From: a virus | Reading direction: 5' to 3' (one strand) | IMG/VR virus record: IMGVR_UViG_3300047546_003518 | Location: 62,001-126,000 of that record | Length of the DNA: 64,000 nucleotides | Shown here: one piece after another, positions 43,101 through 52,193 of the stretch | Layout of the letters: each line of letters starts with the position of its first letter | How positions within the stretch are numbered: position 1 is the stretch's first letter | Made by a program: the position numbers and the translations under genes | The notes under the pieces: generated by a model | Told to the model about the DNA's origin: nothing | What the model saw: the letters and a program-made list of their open reading frames with translations, nothing else | Databases searched by the model: none

Positions 43101-46100
43101 TTACCCGGTACATTAAGCACCGACTACTATAGTGCTGATCATGTTTATGTGTATCAAAATGGCCAATTGCTAACATATATCAATGATTATTCTCTTGATA
43201 AAATTAACAATTTGATAGTGTTAAACACTCCTGCAGTGGCCGGAGACCAGTTAGTAATATATCATGCCAACGAAGCTGATTTGTACACAGGAATACCAGC
43301 CAGCCCGGCTAAACTTGGGTTGTCTGCAGTCTATGAGCCAAAGTTTATTGAAGAAACCTGGGGCTCTAACAGCCGCAAGTACATTCAACGACATGACGGA
43401 ACAAAGATTACGGCATATCAACCGCCAGATAGCAGCGCACCTGAAGATTACATACTGAACAAGCTGATACTAGAGCTTGAAAAGAGAATCTACAATGGTA
43501 TCACAGTTGTATCTGGAGACAGAGAAAGACAGTTACTGGTCAACAACTACAGCCGTAATCCTCTGACTAGATTACAAATTAGAAGTCAGCTTGAGTGGTA
43601 TCAAGTAAACAGTCTTGATTATAGAGATCGCAGTGATTTTGTGCTCACAGATCCATGGACTTGGAATTACAATGGTAAGAGTTGGAGAGCAATTTACATT
43701 GATAAGTTTGGCACTTACAACATTCACTCGGCGCCCTGGGAATCACTAGGTTACAGCATCAAGCCACAGTGGTGGGATTTACATTACTCTTGGACAGATG
43801 CTACTAAACGCACAGCACTTGAACGGGCATTGCGTAACGGAATAATCAGCAATCCCGGAGAAGAGCTTACCATTGAACCTAATCTTAGAAGATTGGTAAG
43901 CATCTTTCCTGTAGACTCCGCTGGAAACTTGTTAGATCCAGTCAGCGGAGGAATAGTCTCTGCACCCAGCGCAGATGCAGCCAGAGAACCATGGGAAATT
44001 GGTTCTCTAGGTCCTTATGAATTCTTGTGGGTAAGTAGCCCATCTGGTGCATGGTCAAATGTAATGCACGGACTAAGCAACTACAATGTGGTCAGTGAAT
44101 TCTTTGACAGTAACATAGATCCTTATGCCAAACAAAAGCATGTTAAAAATTACAGCATAGCACCCAAAGGCGTAGATTCAATAGCACCAACGCAGTTTTT
44201 CCAAGATAGGCCAACACTGGGCCTAGGTGCAGTATTGTTTGAAGGAAATCGAGATCTAAATCATCTTGGTGAAACACCTTTGACTGACTTAATTTCAATT
44301 TCAGTGAGAATTGGCTTTGGGCTAGGTGGTTTCAGTGATGGTAATATCAATATAAAATTGCCTTTTTCAAGAAGCGGATTAAACAATTATGTTCCAGTAG
44401 AAGATACGGTAATGACTCTTAGCGAGGGTGTATCAGTTTCTCAACTTCGCTATAGCGCAGTTCGTTTACAAAAAGACATTGACGGATTTCGTGTATTTGG
44501 GTTTGATCCTGGGCAAAGACATTTTACAATATTTAAACCAACAAAAACCAGTCCTACACGAAATTTAGATACTGCATACGGCACATTTAAAGAGTATCAA
44601 GAGTGGGATACTACTCCAGTGGATATAGACTATGGATATCTTCTGGCCAATAAGCAAGAAGTGTTAACATTTTTAATTGGTCTTGGCGAATATCAACAAA
44701 ACCGTGGTCTTGTCTTAGACGAAGTTGATGCCCGCGGAGTCAATATAACCTGGAAACAAGCCGCCATTGATGCATTCCAGTGGATTGAAGAAGGCTGGGG
44801 TAGTGGTCATTATTGTATCATTGGAGTTGCGACTAGGTCTGGAATTAGATTTAGACACGAACGCGGAAATCTTGATGATTTATCCAAGGGCTTAGGCTCA
44901 ACTGGTAAGATTCTTTTTAGTTCAGGTAGACCAGCGTTGGCAACCGAAGTATTGGTAACAAGAAACATTGAGAATAACACAGACAGCGTACAGCCATTGA
45001 ACGATGAGCAAATAGTTTTTGCTGATCTTTCGCTGCGTGATTTCCAACATGTAGTTTTCATCAATAGAAAAACCAAATTTAATGATACCATTGTTGATTC
45101 AGTGACTGGCAACAGAGTTAATAGTGTAAAAATTTCAGCCAGACGAACACATGCCTGGACAGGTCGCCCAGCGGTCAATGGCGCAATTCCAACTGAAACA
45201 GGTATTTTACCTAGCTTTGAGGCACTGGCCACTGACATTGTAAAAAGTCGACAACCTGAAACCAGTGCGTTTGAATTTTTTAAAAATTCAATTTCAAGAT
45301 CAAATGTAGTACCAGCCAAAGATAGCGTTGTTGGTGACATTATTCAAGATGACACTAACTTATTCTTATATCAGCAGGGTGTACAAACTGCTGCGGGTAC
45401 TAACCTAACCATTGATGCCTTGTTTAGAAATACCAATTTTGATATTCCTGGAAAAGTTCAGGAAATTCAAGTCAATGAACAATGGATGTTTGATGTTGGC
45501 CAATTTGGAAAAACTGGGCCAAAAAAGCTTTGGGAAATTGAGCTACGAAAAGAAGACTTCACTGGTCGCAGACAAATCATACGATTTAACCCAGACAGCG
45601 GGTCCAGCGATCTAAGAAGCGACAATATCATTGACCTAATTGGTAACAATGATCCTCGCTGGGTAACAAAACCCGACGATCCAAAATTTAGAATGATACC
45701 TCGCAGTGAAATCACTGTGGAGTATAGCAAAGCCAATGACTGGTTGCCCAGTGCAGGTATTGCTGAACTAACAGATACAGATTTACGCATTGTTTCCTTG
45801 GATGAATTTAATTTCAGCGACTTACTGACATTAAATGAGTCAAAAGAAAACAACAGCACCTTGACTGTTGCAAAAGTTTTTGGAACACGGTCATTTAGCA
45901 AGTTTGCTGAATACAAGAAAGGCGACTATGCATGGAACCAAGGCATATTCTACGAAGCCCTAGAAAACTATACAGGATCTTCTCTTGGTTCATTTGATAC
46001 TGATAAATGGCAAAGTGTAAACATAAGCGGTAAATTACTGCCATCAATCTGGATCAGTGATTACAATGGTTACGGCTGGAATGTGCTACAGGTTATGCCT

Positions 46101-48665
46101 GGAGTATATGTAGAAGAATGCTGTCCAAATGCACTAGACCCTAATTTAATTGAAAGCAAAATTACATTTGCAAGTCCTCACTTGTTGGCTGTTGGAGAGA
46201 AATTTATTCTGGTTGGCGCCGGGGATGGCGCACTAGATACTTTACTAACTGTCAAAGAAATCGTTGATGACTACAATATACTAGTAGATGCTAAATCAAC
46301 TTCAGGTGAGATTGTTTACAATCTAGTTGCCTTTAAGATTAAATCTGTAAAGTTTAATTCTGATGCCGAATGGCAAGCAGCGCCGGTAAACTTTATTCCA
46401 GGCATGAAAGCCTATATTGATTATGGTGACACAGAAGGCAGTTGGAAAGTTGTTACCTATGTTGAAGACGGATCAGATGTAGGAACCCAGCCAGACATTA
46501 TTGTAGAATACAGTGGACCAATGGTAGCCAGTGGCGATCTAAATGCGGTCAAGCTTATCAATGGTAAAACTCAAGAACAATTGACCACCCTGGAAGTATT
46601 TGATCCTTATAAGGGATTAACCATAGACGAAGCAGCAAATTACATTGACTACAAGGGAATTGCAGACCCAGCAGTTTATAATGTTACAGACCTAGGTGAT
46701 AAGGACCCAGAAGCAGTTGAAAGTTGGAGTCGCTCACAGGTTGGAAAACTGTGGTGGGATCTATCATCGCTGAGATACATTGAGTATGAACAAACAGATG
46801 ATATTCAATATCGTGCCACCCACTGGGGAGAAAAATATGCAAACACATCTGTTGTAGTATATGAGTGGACCGAAGTTGACAGCGAACCCACTGTCAATGA
46901 CTTTCCCTATGCAAGATTAGATAAGAGCAGTAGCACAGCTGGACAAATTCGTTACAGTGAAGAACAAGTGTTTAATGTAACCACTGGCAGAGTAGAAACA
47001 AAATATTATTTCTGGAATGGCAATGTTGGTCATTTAAATCCAGCTGCACCTGATAGAATTTATTCTGCAAATGCCATTCAGTCCATGCTCAATGATCCAG
47101 ACGCCAATGGCATTGCTTGGATAGCTCCAATTGATGAAAACGCATTGCTAGTTTCAAACATCAATGATTTCTTTGCAGAAAGCGATAGGCTTATTTTAAG
47201 ACTTGAGCAAGATGCTTTCCCAGAACAAAACTTTAATTTTGCTAAACTAATATCAGAAGGATTTTCAGGTGATGTCATTGACGACTATTTCTACAAACGC
47301 TTAGAAGCCAGCATTACAGCCAGAGACAATTATAGAGAAATTTATCCTATTAAACCTTTTGTGCCTGGTCAGCAATACTACAAAGGTGACTTTGTTGTTA
47401 ACTTTAATAGTGGTATCTTTGTTCAGCTTACCACTCCGGGAGAATATACTACCAAGGACTACCCGCTTCTGAATAGCATTGATGACCAACGAGAAAACAT
47501 AACTCAAATTTGGCAAGCAATACCTGGCCGTGACCATAGAATATTTCAGGCCGCAAAAGACTTTACTGCATCTAGTTTGCTTTCTACTGATAGAAACGCA
47601 AGAAGGCTGATTAAGAGTGGTGCAGTTGGCATGATCTCTGGTGTGTTAGAGCTAGATCCTAATGAGTATTATGCAGTACTGAATACACGACGCCAAGTGC
47701 CTAGCAGTCGTTTACATCCAGCAAGAAGATATGGTAATCAAATTGTGCCACTACCTCAGAGTTGGTTCAATAATGTCAGAGAAGCTCGCCGAGTATTGGT
47801 TTCAGCGGCCAACAGCTTTTTGCTGAATATTGATACTGTGAGTAAACAAGACTGGGACAAATACCTAAGAACATACAAGCCGCTGTTTGGACCTTATTCG
47901 AGAAACCTTACCGGCCTTTGGAGATACGCTGATTATGTTGCCACTGACTATATCCCTGGCAATGAAATTACTCGCCTGACAAACTTTAGTCAAGTAGTTG
48001 ATCTCGACGATGATATTACTAATTTTGCTATTGTTGATTCAGCAAACGACACCATTGAAGCATACAACAAAGATGGCAACATTGTAACTCTAGTGTACAG
48101 AAAAAATGGAACTATTCAGTTCAACGATGCTCTTTGGAATGGCTCACTAGGTGACACCTGGGATTCAACTCGTTGGGACTCAACTCGCTGGGACGAAGAC
48201 GGCAGCGAAATCATTGAAAGCATACTCAAGGCTCTGCGATATTCAATCTTTGTTGGTGCTGACTTGGGTTACTTTAACCTGCTGTTCTTTGCGCTGGTCA
48301 AAGAAAGTCTTGTGCAAATTCCAACAGCCGATTGGGTAGCAAAAACTACCTATTTAGATGTAACACAGACCAGTTCAAATAACCTAAATCAAGTTAAGAA
48401 TTTTTATAACAAGAAAGATCGATTGGTAGGAAAATACATTGATGAAGTCAAACCTTATCACACCAAGACACTTGATAAGAATCAGTTCAGCGTTAAGGTT
48501 GTGCCAACTTCAGTTGACATTACAGAATCCATAGACCTAACTATCACCACTGTGGCTGTATTGGTTCAGGAGCAGGATGAAAATGCCATTGTGTCAACAG
48601 AACTTGGGCTGGGAATTCCTCAAAGATTTGATACAGTAACGCAATCGCTTACTGAAGAGAGTTAA
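40134..48665 (+). CDS. Giant structural protein in the gp7 baseplate-wedge position
   Basis: A 2843-residue soluble protein, the largest in the window. It begins with a Lys/Pro-rich segment, then LVESTLPKVYDLLPGVFKTEGNKKILDAFVENMFQPASLETLNFTIGRK, a start I associate with the very large wedge/tail proteins following gp6 in cyanophages. The body is many beta-rich Trp/Tyr-containing modules (YYWKDGQAVLANY, RLQIRSQLEWYQVNSLDYRDRSDF) with no catalytic motif. Near the end is a short tandem (WDSTRWDSTRWDE). T4 gp7 is 1032 residues. A Shine-Dalgarno-like AGAAG precedes the ATG. By position it is a wedge or fibre-anchoring protein; homology to gp7 is not proven. Confidence 0.6.
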   Translation: MAKNPKKVNPEKPLIKTAPGQTLVESTLPKVYDLLPGVFKTEGNKKILDAFVENMFQPASLETLNFTIGRKTNETIDNVNLPHPTARRQLESGLVLFTETGVETVTADDIAVKWGFNDRTQENPVPIAICDLPIDPDKFINWYDYFWLEEGMPAINVTGGSQPEYYDIKRDIIGSRYYTLPVQRNGRSLELKNGMRLIFQQHPYQTSIAADEYKQYVSTGASVDAIGFELTGYNKDYVGVSINGELKVENVDYRILGNEVYWITPPAAGDIVYIALDDYYLTKDEYKSPRIWQVEGVGTEQGIRLLGTTHLVTATVYSKVVQSKWDQTTIPWDRIEWDGDIQGINDKHYILQKVGAENRNAHSRVNVWYHRDTIQTLADYLGLSFEDIALSSARALRPIIEFDNTLEMWTQGTAYRPWVNSVEKVNSDPGHYINKSIRDANIELRMATSRTEEYKLNAAPRVLWLVDGPYLNKIINFRSSNGVISEFFVETATNGDVVVVQNSSGVVGLSFVEYYWKDGQAVLANYRKNKTQQPLFELYGRDGLKLSELENIGILPNIVNSTLVELVEGDTYDSESGYKLKFSPSNFSELSNENIAKNPMYNILYKTTQQNLASYFKTNVRKTYPGPYSFRRWAGGNKDFELSNGWKQAWFRLKSAAVRKISIDGETSIPLDLSMWANYHWGITVNQGLATFVHLDNYQPVVDNRAVVARGQPATFKLFLIDSDVTSVTVNDGVTESTVNVVDDAITFLVSTEASDLLTISWDSTVLVARVIDSTQDPRNPKVKLNGLDIDYSFESTVSGNSVTAVSLLVNGQGALEIVHQGNIVDDDVITAVPGMDLNPDQYTILNEFSVAKIIERVQAEISATKRKDQSWIDCLAVKSLNGIQMAEHSSMRAAWATIKLNPSIEELVISRSLAVWKWHRKFLNKLEELHNMTNLEAAPLENTVNRILEEMLVGTTQSSVDAITGVAMVTSGMNVSTVDVTTTESEFELPGTLSTDYYSADHVYVYQNGQLLTYINDYSLDKINNLIVLNTPAVAGDQLVIYHANEADLYTGIPASPAKLGLSAVYEPKFIEETWGSNSRKYIQRHDGTKITAYQPPDSSAPEDYILNKLILELEKRIYNGITVVSGDRERQLLVNNYSRNPLTRLQIRSQLEWYQVNSLDYRDRSDFVLTDPWTWNYNGKSWRAIYIDKFGTYNIHSAPWESLGYSIKPQWWDLHYSWTDATKRTALERALRNGIISNPGEELTIEPNLRRLVSIFPVDSAGNLLDPVSGGIVSAPSADAAREPWEIGSLGPYEFLWVSSPSGAWSNVMHGLSNYNVVSEFFDSNIDPYAKQKHVKNYSIAPKGVDSIAPTQFFQDRPTLGLGAVLFEGNRDLNHLGETPLTDLISISVRIGFGLGGFSDGNINIKLPFSRSGLNNYVPVEDTVMTLSEGVSVSQLRYSAVRLQKDIDGFRVFGFDPGQRHFTIFKPTKTSPTRNLDTAYGTFKEYQEWDTTPVDIDYGYLLANKQEVLTFLIGLGEYQQNRGLVLDEVDARGVNITWKQAAIDAFQWIEEGWGSGHYCIIGVATRSGIRFRHERGNLDDLSKGLGSTGKILFSSGRPALATEVLVTRNIENNTDSVQPLNDEQIVFADLSLRDFQHVVFINRKTKFNDTIVDSVTGNRVNSVKISARRTHAWTGRPAVNGAIPTETGILPSFEALATDIVKSRQPETSAFEFFKNSISRSNVVPAKDSVVGDIIQDDTNLFLYQQGVQTAAGTNLTIDALFRNTNFDIPGKVQEIQVNEQWMFDVGQFGKTGPKKLWEIELRKEDFTGRRQIIRFNPDSGSSDLRSDNIIDLIGNNDPRWVTKPDDPKFRMIPRSEITVEYSKANDWLPSAGIAELTDTDLRIVSLDEFNFSDLLTLNESKENNSTLTVAKVFGTRSFSKFAEYKKGDYAWNQGIFYEALENYTGSSLGSFDTDKWQSVNISGKLLPSIWISDYNGYGWNVLQVMPGVYVEECCPNALDPNLIESKITFASPHLLAVGEKFILVGAGDGALDTLLTVKEIVDDYNILVDAKSTSGEIVYNLVAFKIKSVKFNSDAEWQAAPVNFIPGMKAYIDYGDTEGSWKVVTYVEDGSDVGTQPDIIVEYSGPMVASGDLNAVKLINGKTQEQLTTLEVFDPYKGLTIDEAANYIDYKGIADPAVYNVTDLGDKDPEAVESWSRSQVGKLWWDLSSLRYIEYEQTDDIQYRATHWGEKYANTSVVVYEWTEVDSEPTVNDFPYARLDKSSSTAGQIRYSEEQVFNVTTGRVETKYYFWNGNVGHLNPAAPDRIYSANAIQSMLNDPDANGIAWIAPIDENALLVSNINDFFAESDRLILRLEQDAFPEQNFNFAKLISEGFSGDVIDDYFYKRLEASITARDNYREIYPIKPFVPGQQYYKGDFVVNFNSGIFVQLTTPGEYTTKDYPLLNSIDDQRENITQIWQAIPGRDHRIFQAAKDFTASSLLSTDRNARRLIKSGAVGMISGVLELDPNEYYAVLNTRRQVPSSRLHPARRYGNQIVPLPQSWFNNVREARRVLVSAANSFLLNIDTVSKQDWDKYLRTYKPLFGPYSRNLTGLWRYADYVATDYIPGNEITRLTNFSQVVDLDDDITNFAIVDSANDTIEAYNKDGNIVTLVYRKNGTIQFNDALWNGSLGDTWDSTRWDSTRWDEDGSEIIESILKALRYSIFVGADLGYFNLLFFALVKESLVQIPTADWVAKTTYLDVTQTSSNNLNQVKNFYNKKDRLVGKYIDEVKPYHTKTLDKNQFSVKVVPTSVDITESIDLTITTVAVLVQEQDENAIVSTELGLGIPQRFDTVTQSLTEES

Positions 48666-48685
48666 CAAGGGTTATATAGAAAAAA

Positions 48686-48692
48686 CTAAATA
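48686..48692 (+). promoter_or_regulatory. Late box CTAAATA, 5 nt before ATG at 48698
   Basis: CTAAATA overlaps an ATG at 48692 and lies exactly 5 bases before the in-frame ATG at 48698. The latter matches the spacing at the gp25 and nucleotidyltransferase genes, so it is taken as the start. No Shine-Dalgarno is present. Confidence 0.5.
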
Positions 48693-48697
48693 TGACT

Positions 48698-49327
48698 ATG
48701 ACCAGCATGAAACTGCCAATTAAAATAGACACTTTTATTGTTATCAAGGATCTTGATACCGGTAAAATCCTGCGCGAAGGGCACAACGCTATCCATCGTG
48801 AAAATATGAGCATTGCCATAGCCAATGGGCTAGCAAGAAACAACAATTCAAGCTTTATCAGTGAGATACATTTTGGACGAGGCGCCAGTATTGTTTCTGA
48901 CACTGGCACCATCACTTATAGAAAACCAAATGTGACTGGTGTTAGTGCTAACCTTTACAATACTGTGTATTTTAGGGTAGTTGATGACGAAGATTTAAAT
49001 AATCCGGACTTTGAATTTAATTCTACAAAACAAGTTCACACAACTGGAACAGACTTTTCAGATACTGTGATTACTGCAACACTAGATTACACAGAGCCAA
49101 TGATCAATGACAGTGTTTACAACATTGTAAACGGCACTCAACAAAGCCTTGATGCAACAACCAGCGTCAACGGCGAATTTGTGTTTGATGAAATTGGGTT
49201 AAAAACCAGAGGATTAACCGGACTCAATACTGGAAATTTGTTAACGCATTTTATATTTCACCCAGTAGAAAAACAGGCTAATCAAAGAATTCAAATAGTT
49301 TACACCCTTAGGGTGCAAGCTGGTTAA
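48698..49327 (+). CDS. Virion structural protein of unknown function
   Basis: A protein of 209 residues from the preferred start. It has an IDTFIVIKDLDTGKILREGHNAIHRENMSIAIANGLA segment, then beta strands (SEIHFGRGASIV, YNTVYFRVVDDE) and ends FDEIGLKTRG...LLTHFIFHPVEKQANQRIQIVYTLRV. Proteins with this 'G.N.IH.EN...AIA.GL' start and a V-x-YTLR end occur beside fibre genes in environmental T4-like phages, as I recall. It probably attaches fibres or decorates the baseplate. Three in-frame ATGs (48692, 48698, 48707) are possible starts. No enzyme motif is seen. Confidence 0.55.
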   Translation: MTSMKLPIKIDTFIVIKDLDTGKILREGHNAIHRENMSIAIANGLARNNNSSFISEIHFGRGASIVSDTGTITYRKPNVTGVSANLYNTVYFRVVDDEDLNNPDFEFNSTKQVHTTGTDFSDTVITATLDYTEPMINDSVYNIVNGTQQSLDATTSVNGEFVFDEIGLKTRGLTGLNTGNLLTHFIFHPVEKQANQRIQIVYTLRVQAG

Positions 49328-49330
49328 AAA

Positions 49331-49350
49331 GGTATAAGAATAAATATACC
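49331..49350 (+). promoter_or_regulatory. Late promoter inside an inverted repeat
   Basis: ATAAATA (49340-49346) lies within GGTATA / TATACC (49331-49336 and 49345-49350). It is followed by a ~28-base leader with AAGGGGA before the ATG at 49380, so this late message has a normal ribosome site. Confidence 0.6.
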
Positions 49351-49379
49351 AAAGGCAATTAAGCCAAGGGGATATAAAA

Positions 49380-50447
49380 ATGGCATACGAAGTCAATAAA
49401 AGCAACGGAGAAGTACTGGTAAATCTTATCGACGGTGAAGTCGACAATACCACTACGGCTCTAAACTTGCTGGGTAAAAACTACCTGGGCTATGGCGAAC
49501 TTATCGCTGAAAACTTTGTTCACATGCTGGAAAATTTTGCCAGCAGCGCAGAACCAGCAAGTCCAATCGCAGGTCAGCTGTGGTTTAACACCGGTGAAAA
49601 TAGATTAGCAGTTAGAGATTCGGATGAGTATTGGAAAACACTTGCTCATCTGACCAGTAGACAAAATCGCCCAACAGAAACAGCTCGTTCGGGCGATTTC
49701 TGGTGGGACACTACCAACAAAGCATTGAAAATTTATGTGGGTCAAACTGCCAACGATCAAGCACTACCTGGATACAATAATGGTTGGGTCAATGTTGGTG
49801 CATTTGAAGGTGGCAGTGGCATTAGCTTTGCTACACTATTGGATACAAACGGCACCACACATAAAGTAGTGCGTCTCAATGCCAATGGCATCTGTGTTGC
49901 AATTATTAGTACTGATGCAGAATTTACAATTGCTGCTTCACATGCCATCCCTGGCTTTACTACAATTGGTAAGGGTATTAACATGAACAGCACTGGTAAT
50001 ACTACAACAACCTTTAACCCAAATGCTTTCAAATTGCGTGGTATTTCTATGGAAGCAGAATTTGCGGACGTTGCTGAGATTTATGTAGCCGATGCTGCTT
50101 ATGAGCCAGGTACACTGGTATCACTAGGCGGTAGTGCTGATGTTACTGTGACCGCCGGAGTTGCTGACCAAAACATATTTGGCATTGTTTCTTCTAGACC
50201 AGCTTATTTGATGAATGCCAAACAAAAGCATGAAAAAAATGCGCTACCAATTGCAGTGGCTGGCCGAATTCCTGTTAAAGTAACAGGTGTAGTTAACAAA
50301 GGAGATCGCTTAATTGCCAGTGATATTCCTGGAGTAGCTCAGGCAGCTTCTGTAGATGCACCAGCTTGGAGTATCATTGGTCGTAGCTTAGGAAACTTTG
50401 CAGGAGATGGCGTTGGTATAATCGAAGCCACAGTTGGAGTTCGTTAA
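49380..50447 (+). CDS. Fibre/shaft protein with Peptidase_G2-like C-terminal module
   Basis: A 355-residue protein. The N-terminal ~110 residues (ALNLLGKNYLGYGELIAENFVHMLENFASSAEPASPIAGQLWFNT, GDFWWDTTNKALKIYVG) are a repeat-type module of environmental T4-like fibres. The C-terminal part (EAEFADVAEIYVADAAYEPGTLVSLGG, NIFGIVSSRPAYLMN, PIAVAGRIPVKVTGVVNKGDRLIASDIPGVAQ) resembles the Peptidase_G2 autoproteolytic or capping domain seen at fibre ends. It may trimerise the fibre. AAGGGGA precedes the ATG. Autocleavage is a family property and is not visible here. Confidence 0.65.
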   Translation: MAYEVNKSNGEVLVNLIDGEVDNTTTALNLLGKNYLGYGELIAENFVHMLENFASSAEPASPIAGQLWFNTGENRLAVRDSDEYWKTLAHLTSRQNRPTETARSGDFWWDTTNKALKIYVGQTANDQALPGYNNGWVNVGAFEGGSGISFATLLDTNGTTHKVVRLNANGICVAIISTDAEFTIAASHAIPGFTTIGKGINMNSTGNTTTTFNPNAFKLRGISMEAEFADVAEIYVADAAYEPGTLVSLGGSADVTVTAGVADQNIFGIVSSRPAYLMNAKQKHEKNALPIAVAGRIPVKVTGVVNKGDRLIASDIPGVAQAASVDAPAWSIIGRSLGNFAGDGVGIIEATVGVR

Positions 50448-50452
50448 TAGCC

Positions 50453-51781
50453 ATGCCATTAAACACACCAATTCTTCCAGTTGGAACATTCCTTGGCGAG
50501 CGATGTATCGGTTATGACCGATGGGGTTGGTATGCCGACGGCTATGGCGGATCCTACACACAACTAATTGAGAAAAATTCAACAGTCTGCGGCTATGTGC
50601 CGAGACCAAGAGATCCTGCTACTTTTGCAGACCCTGACGAAAAAATTGCCAAGCATTGGTTCAACGAGTTAACTGACGATGTCAATGAACTATTTGGTGA
50701 TACTCATGCAGGTGAGGGTCCTACAACAAACAGAACTGATCCAGAGACCGAAGATAACATTCGCTGGGGCTGGGGCGGTGATAACATTGAAAATGTAGAT
50801 GCCACACAAAAAATTACTGCGGCCCTAACTAACGAAATTGTCAATAGAATTAACATCAGCACTTTAAGAACCAACAGTTCAGATCAAGAGTTGGTAGTTG
50901 TTGCTCGCGGCGAAAAGATGACCGAGAGCTTTTTTGATACAGCCATTACATTGCTAGATGGTGCAAGAGAAAAGCGCAACGATGTTGATCCAGCATACAC
51001 TCAACTTGGCACACTTGCTACCTATGATAGTTCTGGTGCCACTTGGGCAAATCAACTTGAATGTACCATTGAGTTAGACTTTGGCGGATATGAAAAAGGA
51101 CGACATTTCTTTAATGCAGGTGGTGCAATAAGATTTATTTTTAGTCAAGTCGAAGGTTACGGTGCTGGCTATCATATTTGGCGTTGTATCTTTTTAGACC
51201 AAGGAACCTTAAATTTTACAGTAGAAAATCTCTCTAGTATCAACAACCGCGGCATCACACAAGACCGCGGATATGCCAAAATGATTGACGCTGAACAACT
51301 ACTGTATACTAGCCCATCGGGTTCTGGCGGAACTAGTTATGGTGGATATGGTGGATATGGCGGCTATGGCGGCTATGGTGGATATGGCGGCTATGGTGGA
51401 TATGGTGGATACGATGCATTTGGATGCCCATTGCCCTATGGCGAAGGCGGCTATGGTGGATATGGCGGCAGCGGCAGTTACGGTGGCTATGGTCCAGGTT
51501 GGCAACACCTAGGAGGCTATGGTGGTTATGGTGGCTATGGCGGATATAACGGTGGTTATGGAACCTACGCTTCTAGCAGAGCTAAGATCTACGGTGAATT
51601 TCATAACGGAAATCTAAGATTTAGAATCTTGCTTGATAATTCTGGTATGGGTGTACTAGTTCGCGGCAAAACTAGATTGGTTGTAAGTAAAACACAGCCA
51701 ACCGCAGTAACAGAAAACGATGTTACTTTAACTATTCCAAGCCCAACAGTTACTTTAATTGAAGACTGGCACTTGGTTTAA
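50453..51781 (+). CDS. Tail fibre protein with Gly-Gly-Tyr repeat insert
   Basis: A 442-residue fibre-like protein. Residues ~1-290 are a soluble domain with several Trp and Tyr (GYDRWGWYADGYGG, HWFNELTDDVNELFGDTH, DNIRWGWGG) and a beta region (NQLECTIELDFGGYEKGRHFFNAGGAIRFIF). Residues ~297-375 are an array of Gly-Gly-Tyr triplets broken by a short DAFGCPLPYGEG segment. The last ~65 residues return to beta structure (SRAKIYGEFHNGNLRFRILLDN). The insert is rich in Tyr and Gly, like silk or adhesive proteins, and could stick to surfaces or act as a flexible spacer. No enzyme motif is seen. Confidence 0.65.
   Translation: MPLNTPILPVGTFLGERCIGYDRWGWYADGYGGSYTQLIEKNSTVCGYVPRPRDPATFADPDEKIAKHWFNELTDDVNELFGDTHAGEGPTTNRTDPETEDNIRWGWGGDNIENVDATQKITAALTNEIVNRINISTLRTNSSDQELVVVARGEKMTESFFDTAITLLDGAREKRNDVDPAYTQLGTLATYDSSGATWANQLECTIELDFGGYEKGRHFFNAGGAIRFIFSQVEGYGAGYHIWRCIFLDQGTLNFTVENLSSINNRGITQDRGYAKMIDAEQLLYTSPSGSGGTSYGGYGGYGGYGGYGGYGGYGGYGGYDAFGCPLPYGEGGYGGYGGSGSYGGYGPGWQHLGGYGGYGGYGGYNGGYGTYASSRAKIYGEFHNGNLRFRILLDNSGMGVLVRGKTRLVVSKTQPTAVTENDVTLTIPSPTVTLIEDWHLV
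51340..51570 (+). repeat. Short-period tandem repeat coding Gly-Gly-Tyr
   Basis: Nine-base units of the form TATGGNGGN (N mostly T, A or C) repeat throughout, interrupted at about 51413-51448 and 51467-51520. All units keep the frame, so length change by whole units would lengthen or shorten the glycine-tyrosine insert without breaking the gene. Confidence 0.85.
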
Positions 51782-51807
51782 TTGGAAAAATCCATTCAAT
51801 TTTGTGT

Positions 51808-51822
51808 CGCTAAATAACAGCG
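51808..51822 (+). promoter_or_regulatory. Late promoter of the accessory operon
   Basis: CTAAATA (51810-51816) lies in an inverted repeat, CGCT (51808-51811) and AGCG (51819-51822). The predicted transcript starts near 51822, giving a ~22-base leader before the ATG at 51844. It is the only clear promoter ahead of the 51.8-63.1 kb operon. Confidence 0.6.
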
Positions 51823-51843
51823 CATATAATAGTTTGGATTTCA

Positions 51844-52191
51844 ATGGACCAGCAAAAACTCAATGAGGCCTTGGCCTTTGCAAATTATCGTTTAACACTA
51901 CAGGTACAGCGTCAGAACATTGAGGCTACCTTTCATACCGCCTTGATTCTTTCATATCAAGGCTCAATTTTTAAAGTTAATCGCGAACTCATTTCTTTTG
52001 CAGATATTGCCTTACGCAACAGCCAGCCCTTGCTAGTCGATGACCAAACTGGTAATGTTGTCCAAATTGATAATCCACAAGAATTTTTAAGCAATTGTTT
52101 TGAAACATACAATGCTGCTATGCAGGCAAAGAAAGTGGCCCAGCAGCAACTTAAATCGGCTAGGTCAACTGCTAAAATTGTAGGGCTCTAA
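51844..52191 (+). CDS. Conserved small protein of unknown function
   Basis: A 115-residue protein. The first half is mixed (LNEALAFANYRLTLQVQRQNIEATFHTALILSYQGSIFKVN) and the last third is a Lys/Gln/Ala-rich helix (AMQAKKVAQQQLKSARSTAKIV). No domain or motif is recognised, and there is no signal or membrane segment. It is first in the accessory operon, behind a late box. The ribosome site is weak (GGA at -8). The next gene begins two bases after its stop. It might still belong to the virion set, since fibre genes lie directly upstream. Confidence 0.55.
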   Translation: MDQQKLNEALAFANYRLTLQVQRQNIEATFHTALILSYQGSIFKVNRELISFADIALRNSQPLLVDDQTGNVVQIDNPQEFLSNCFETYNAAMQAKKVAQQQLKSARSTAKIVGL

Positions 52192-52193
52192 CT

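Noticed and set aside
51340-51570. CRISPR-like short repeats
   Set aside because: The units are contiguous nine-base codon repeats in frame within a fibre gene, without spacers.
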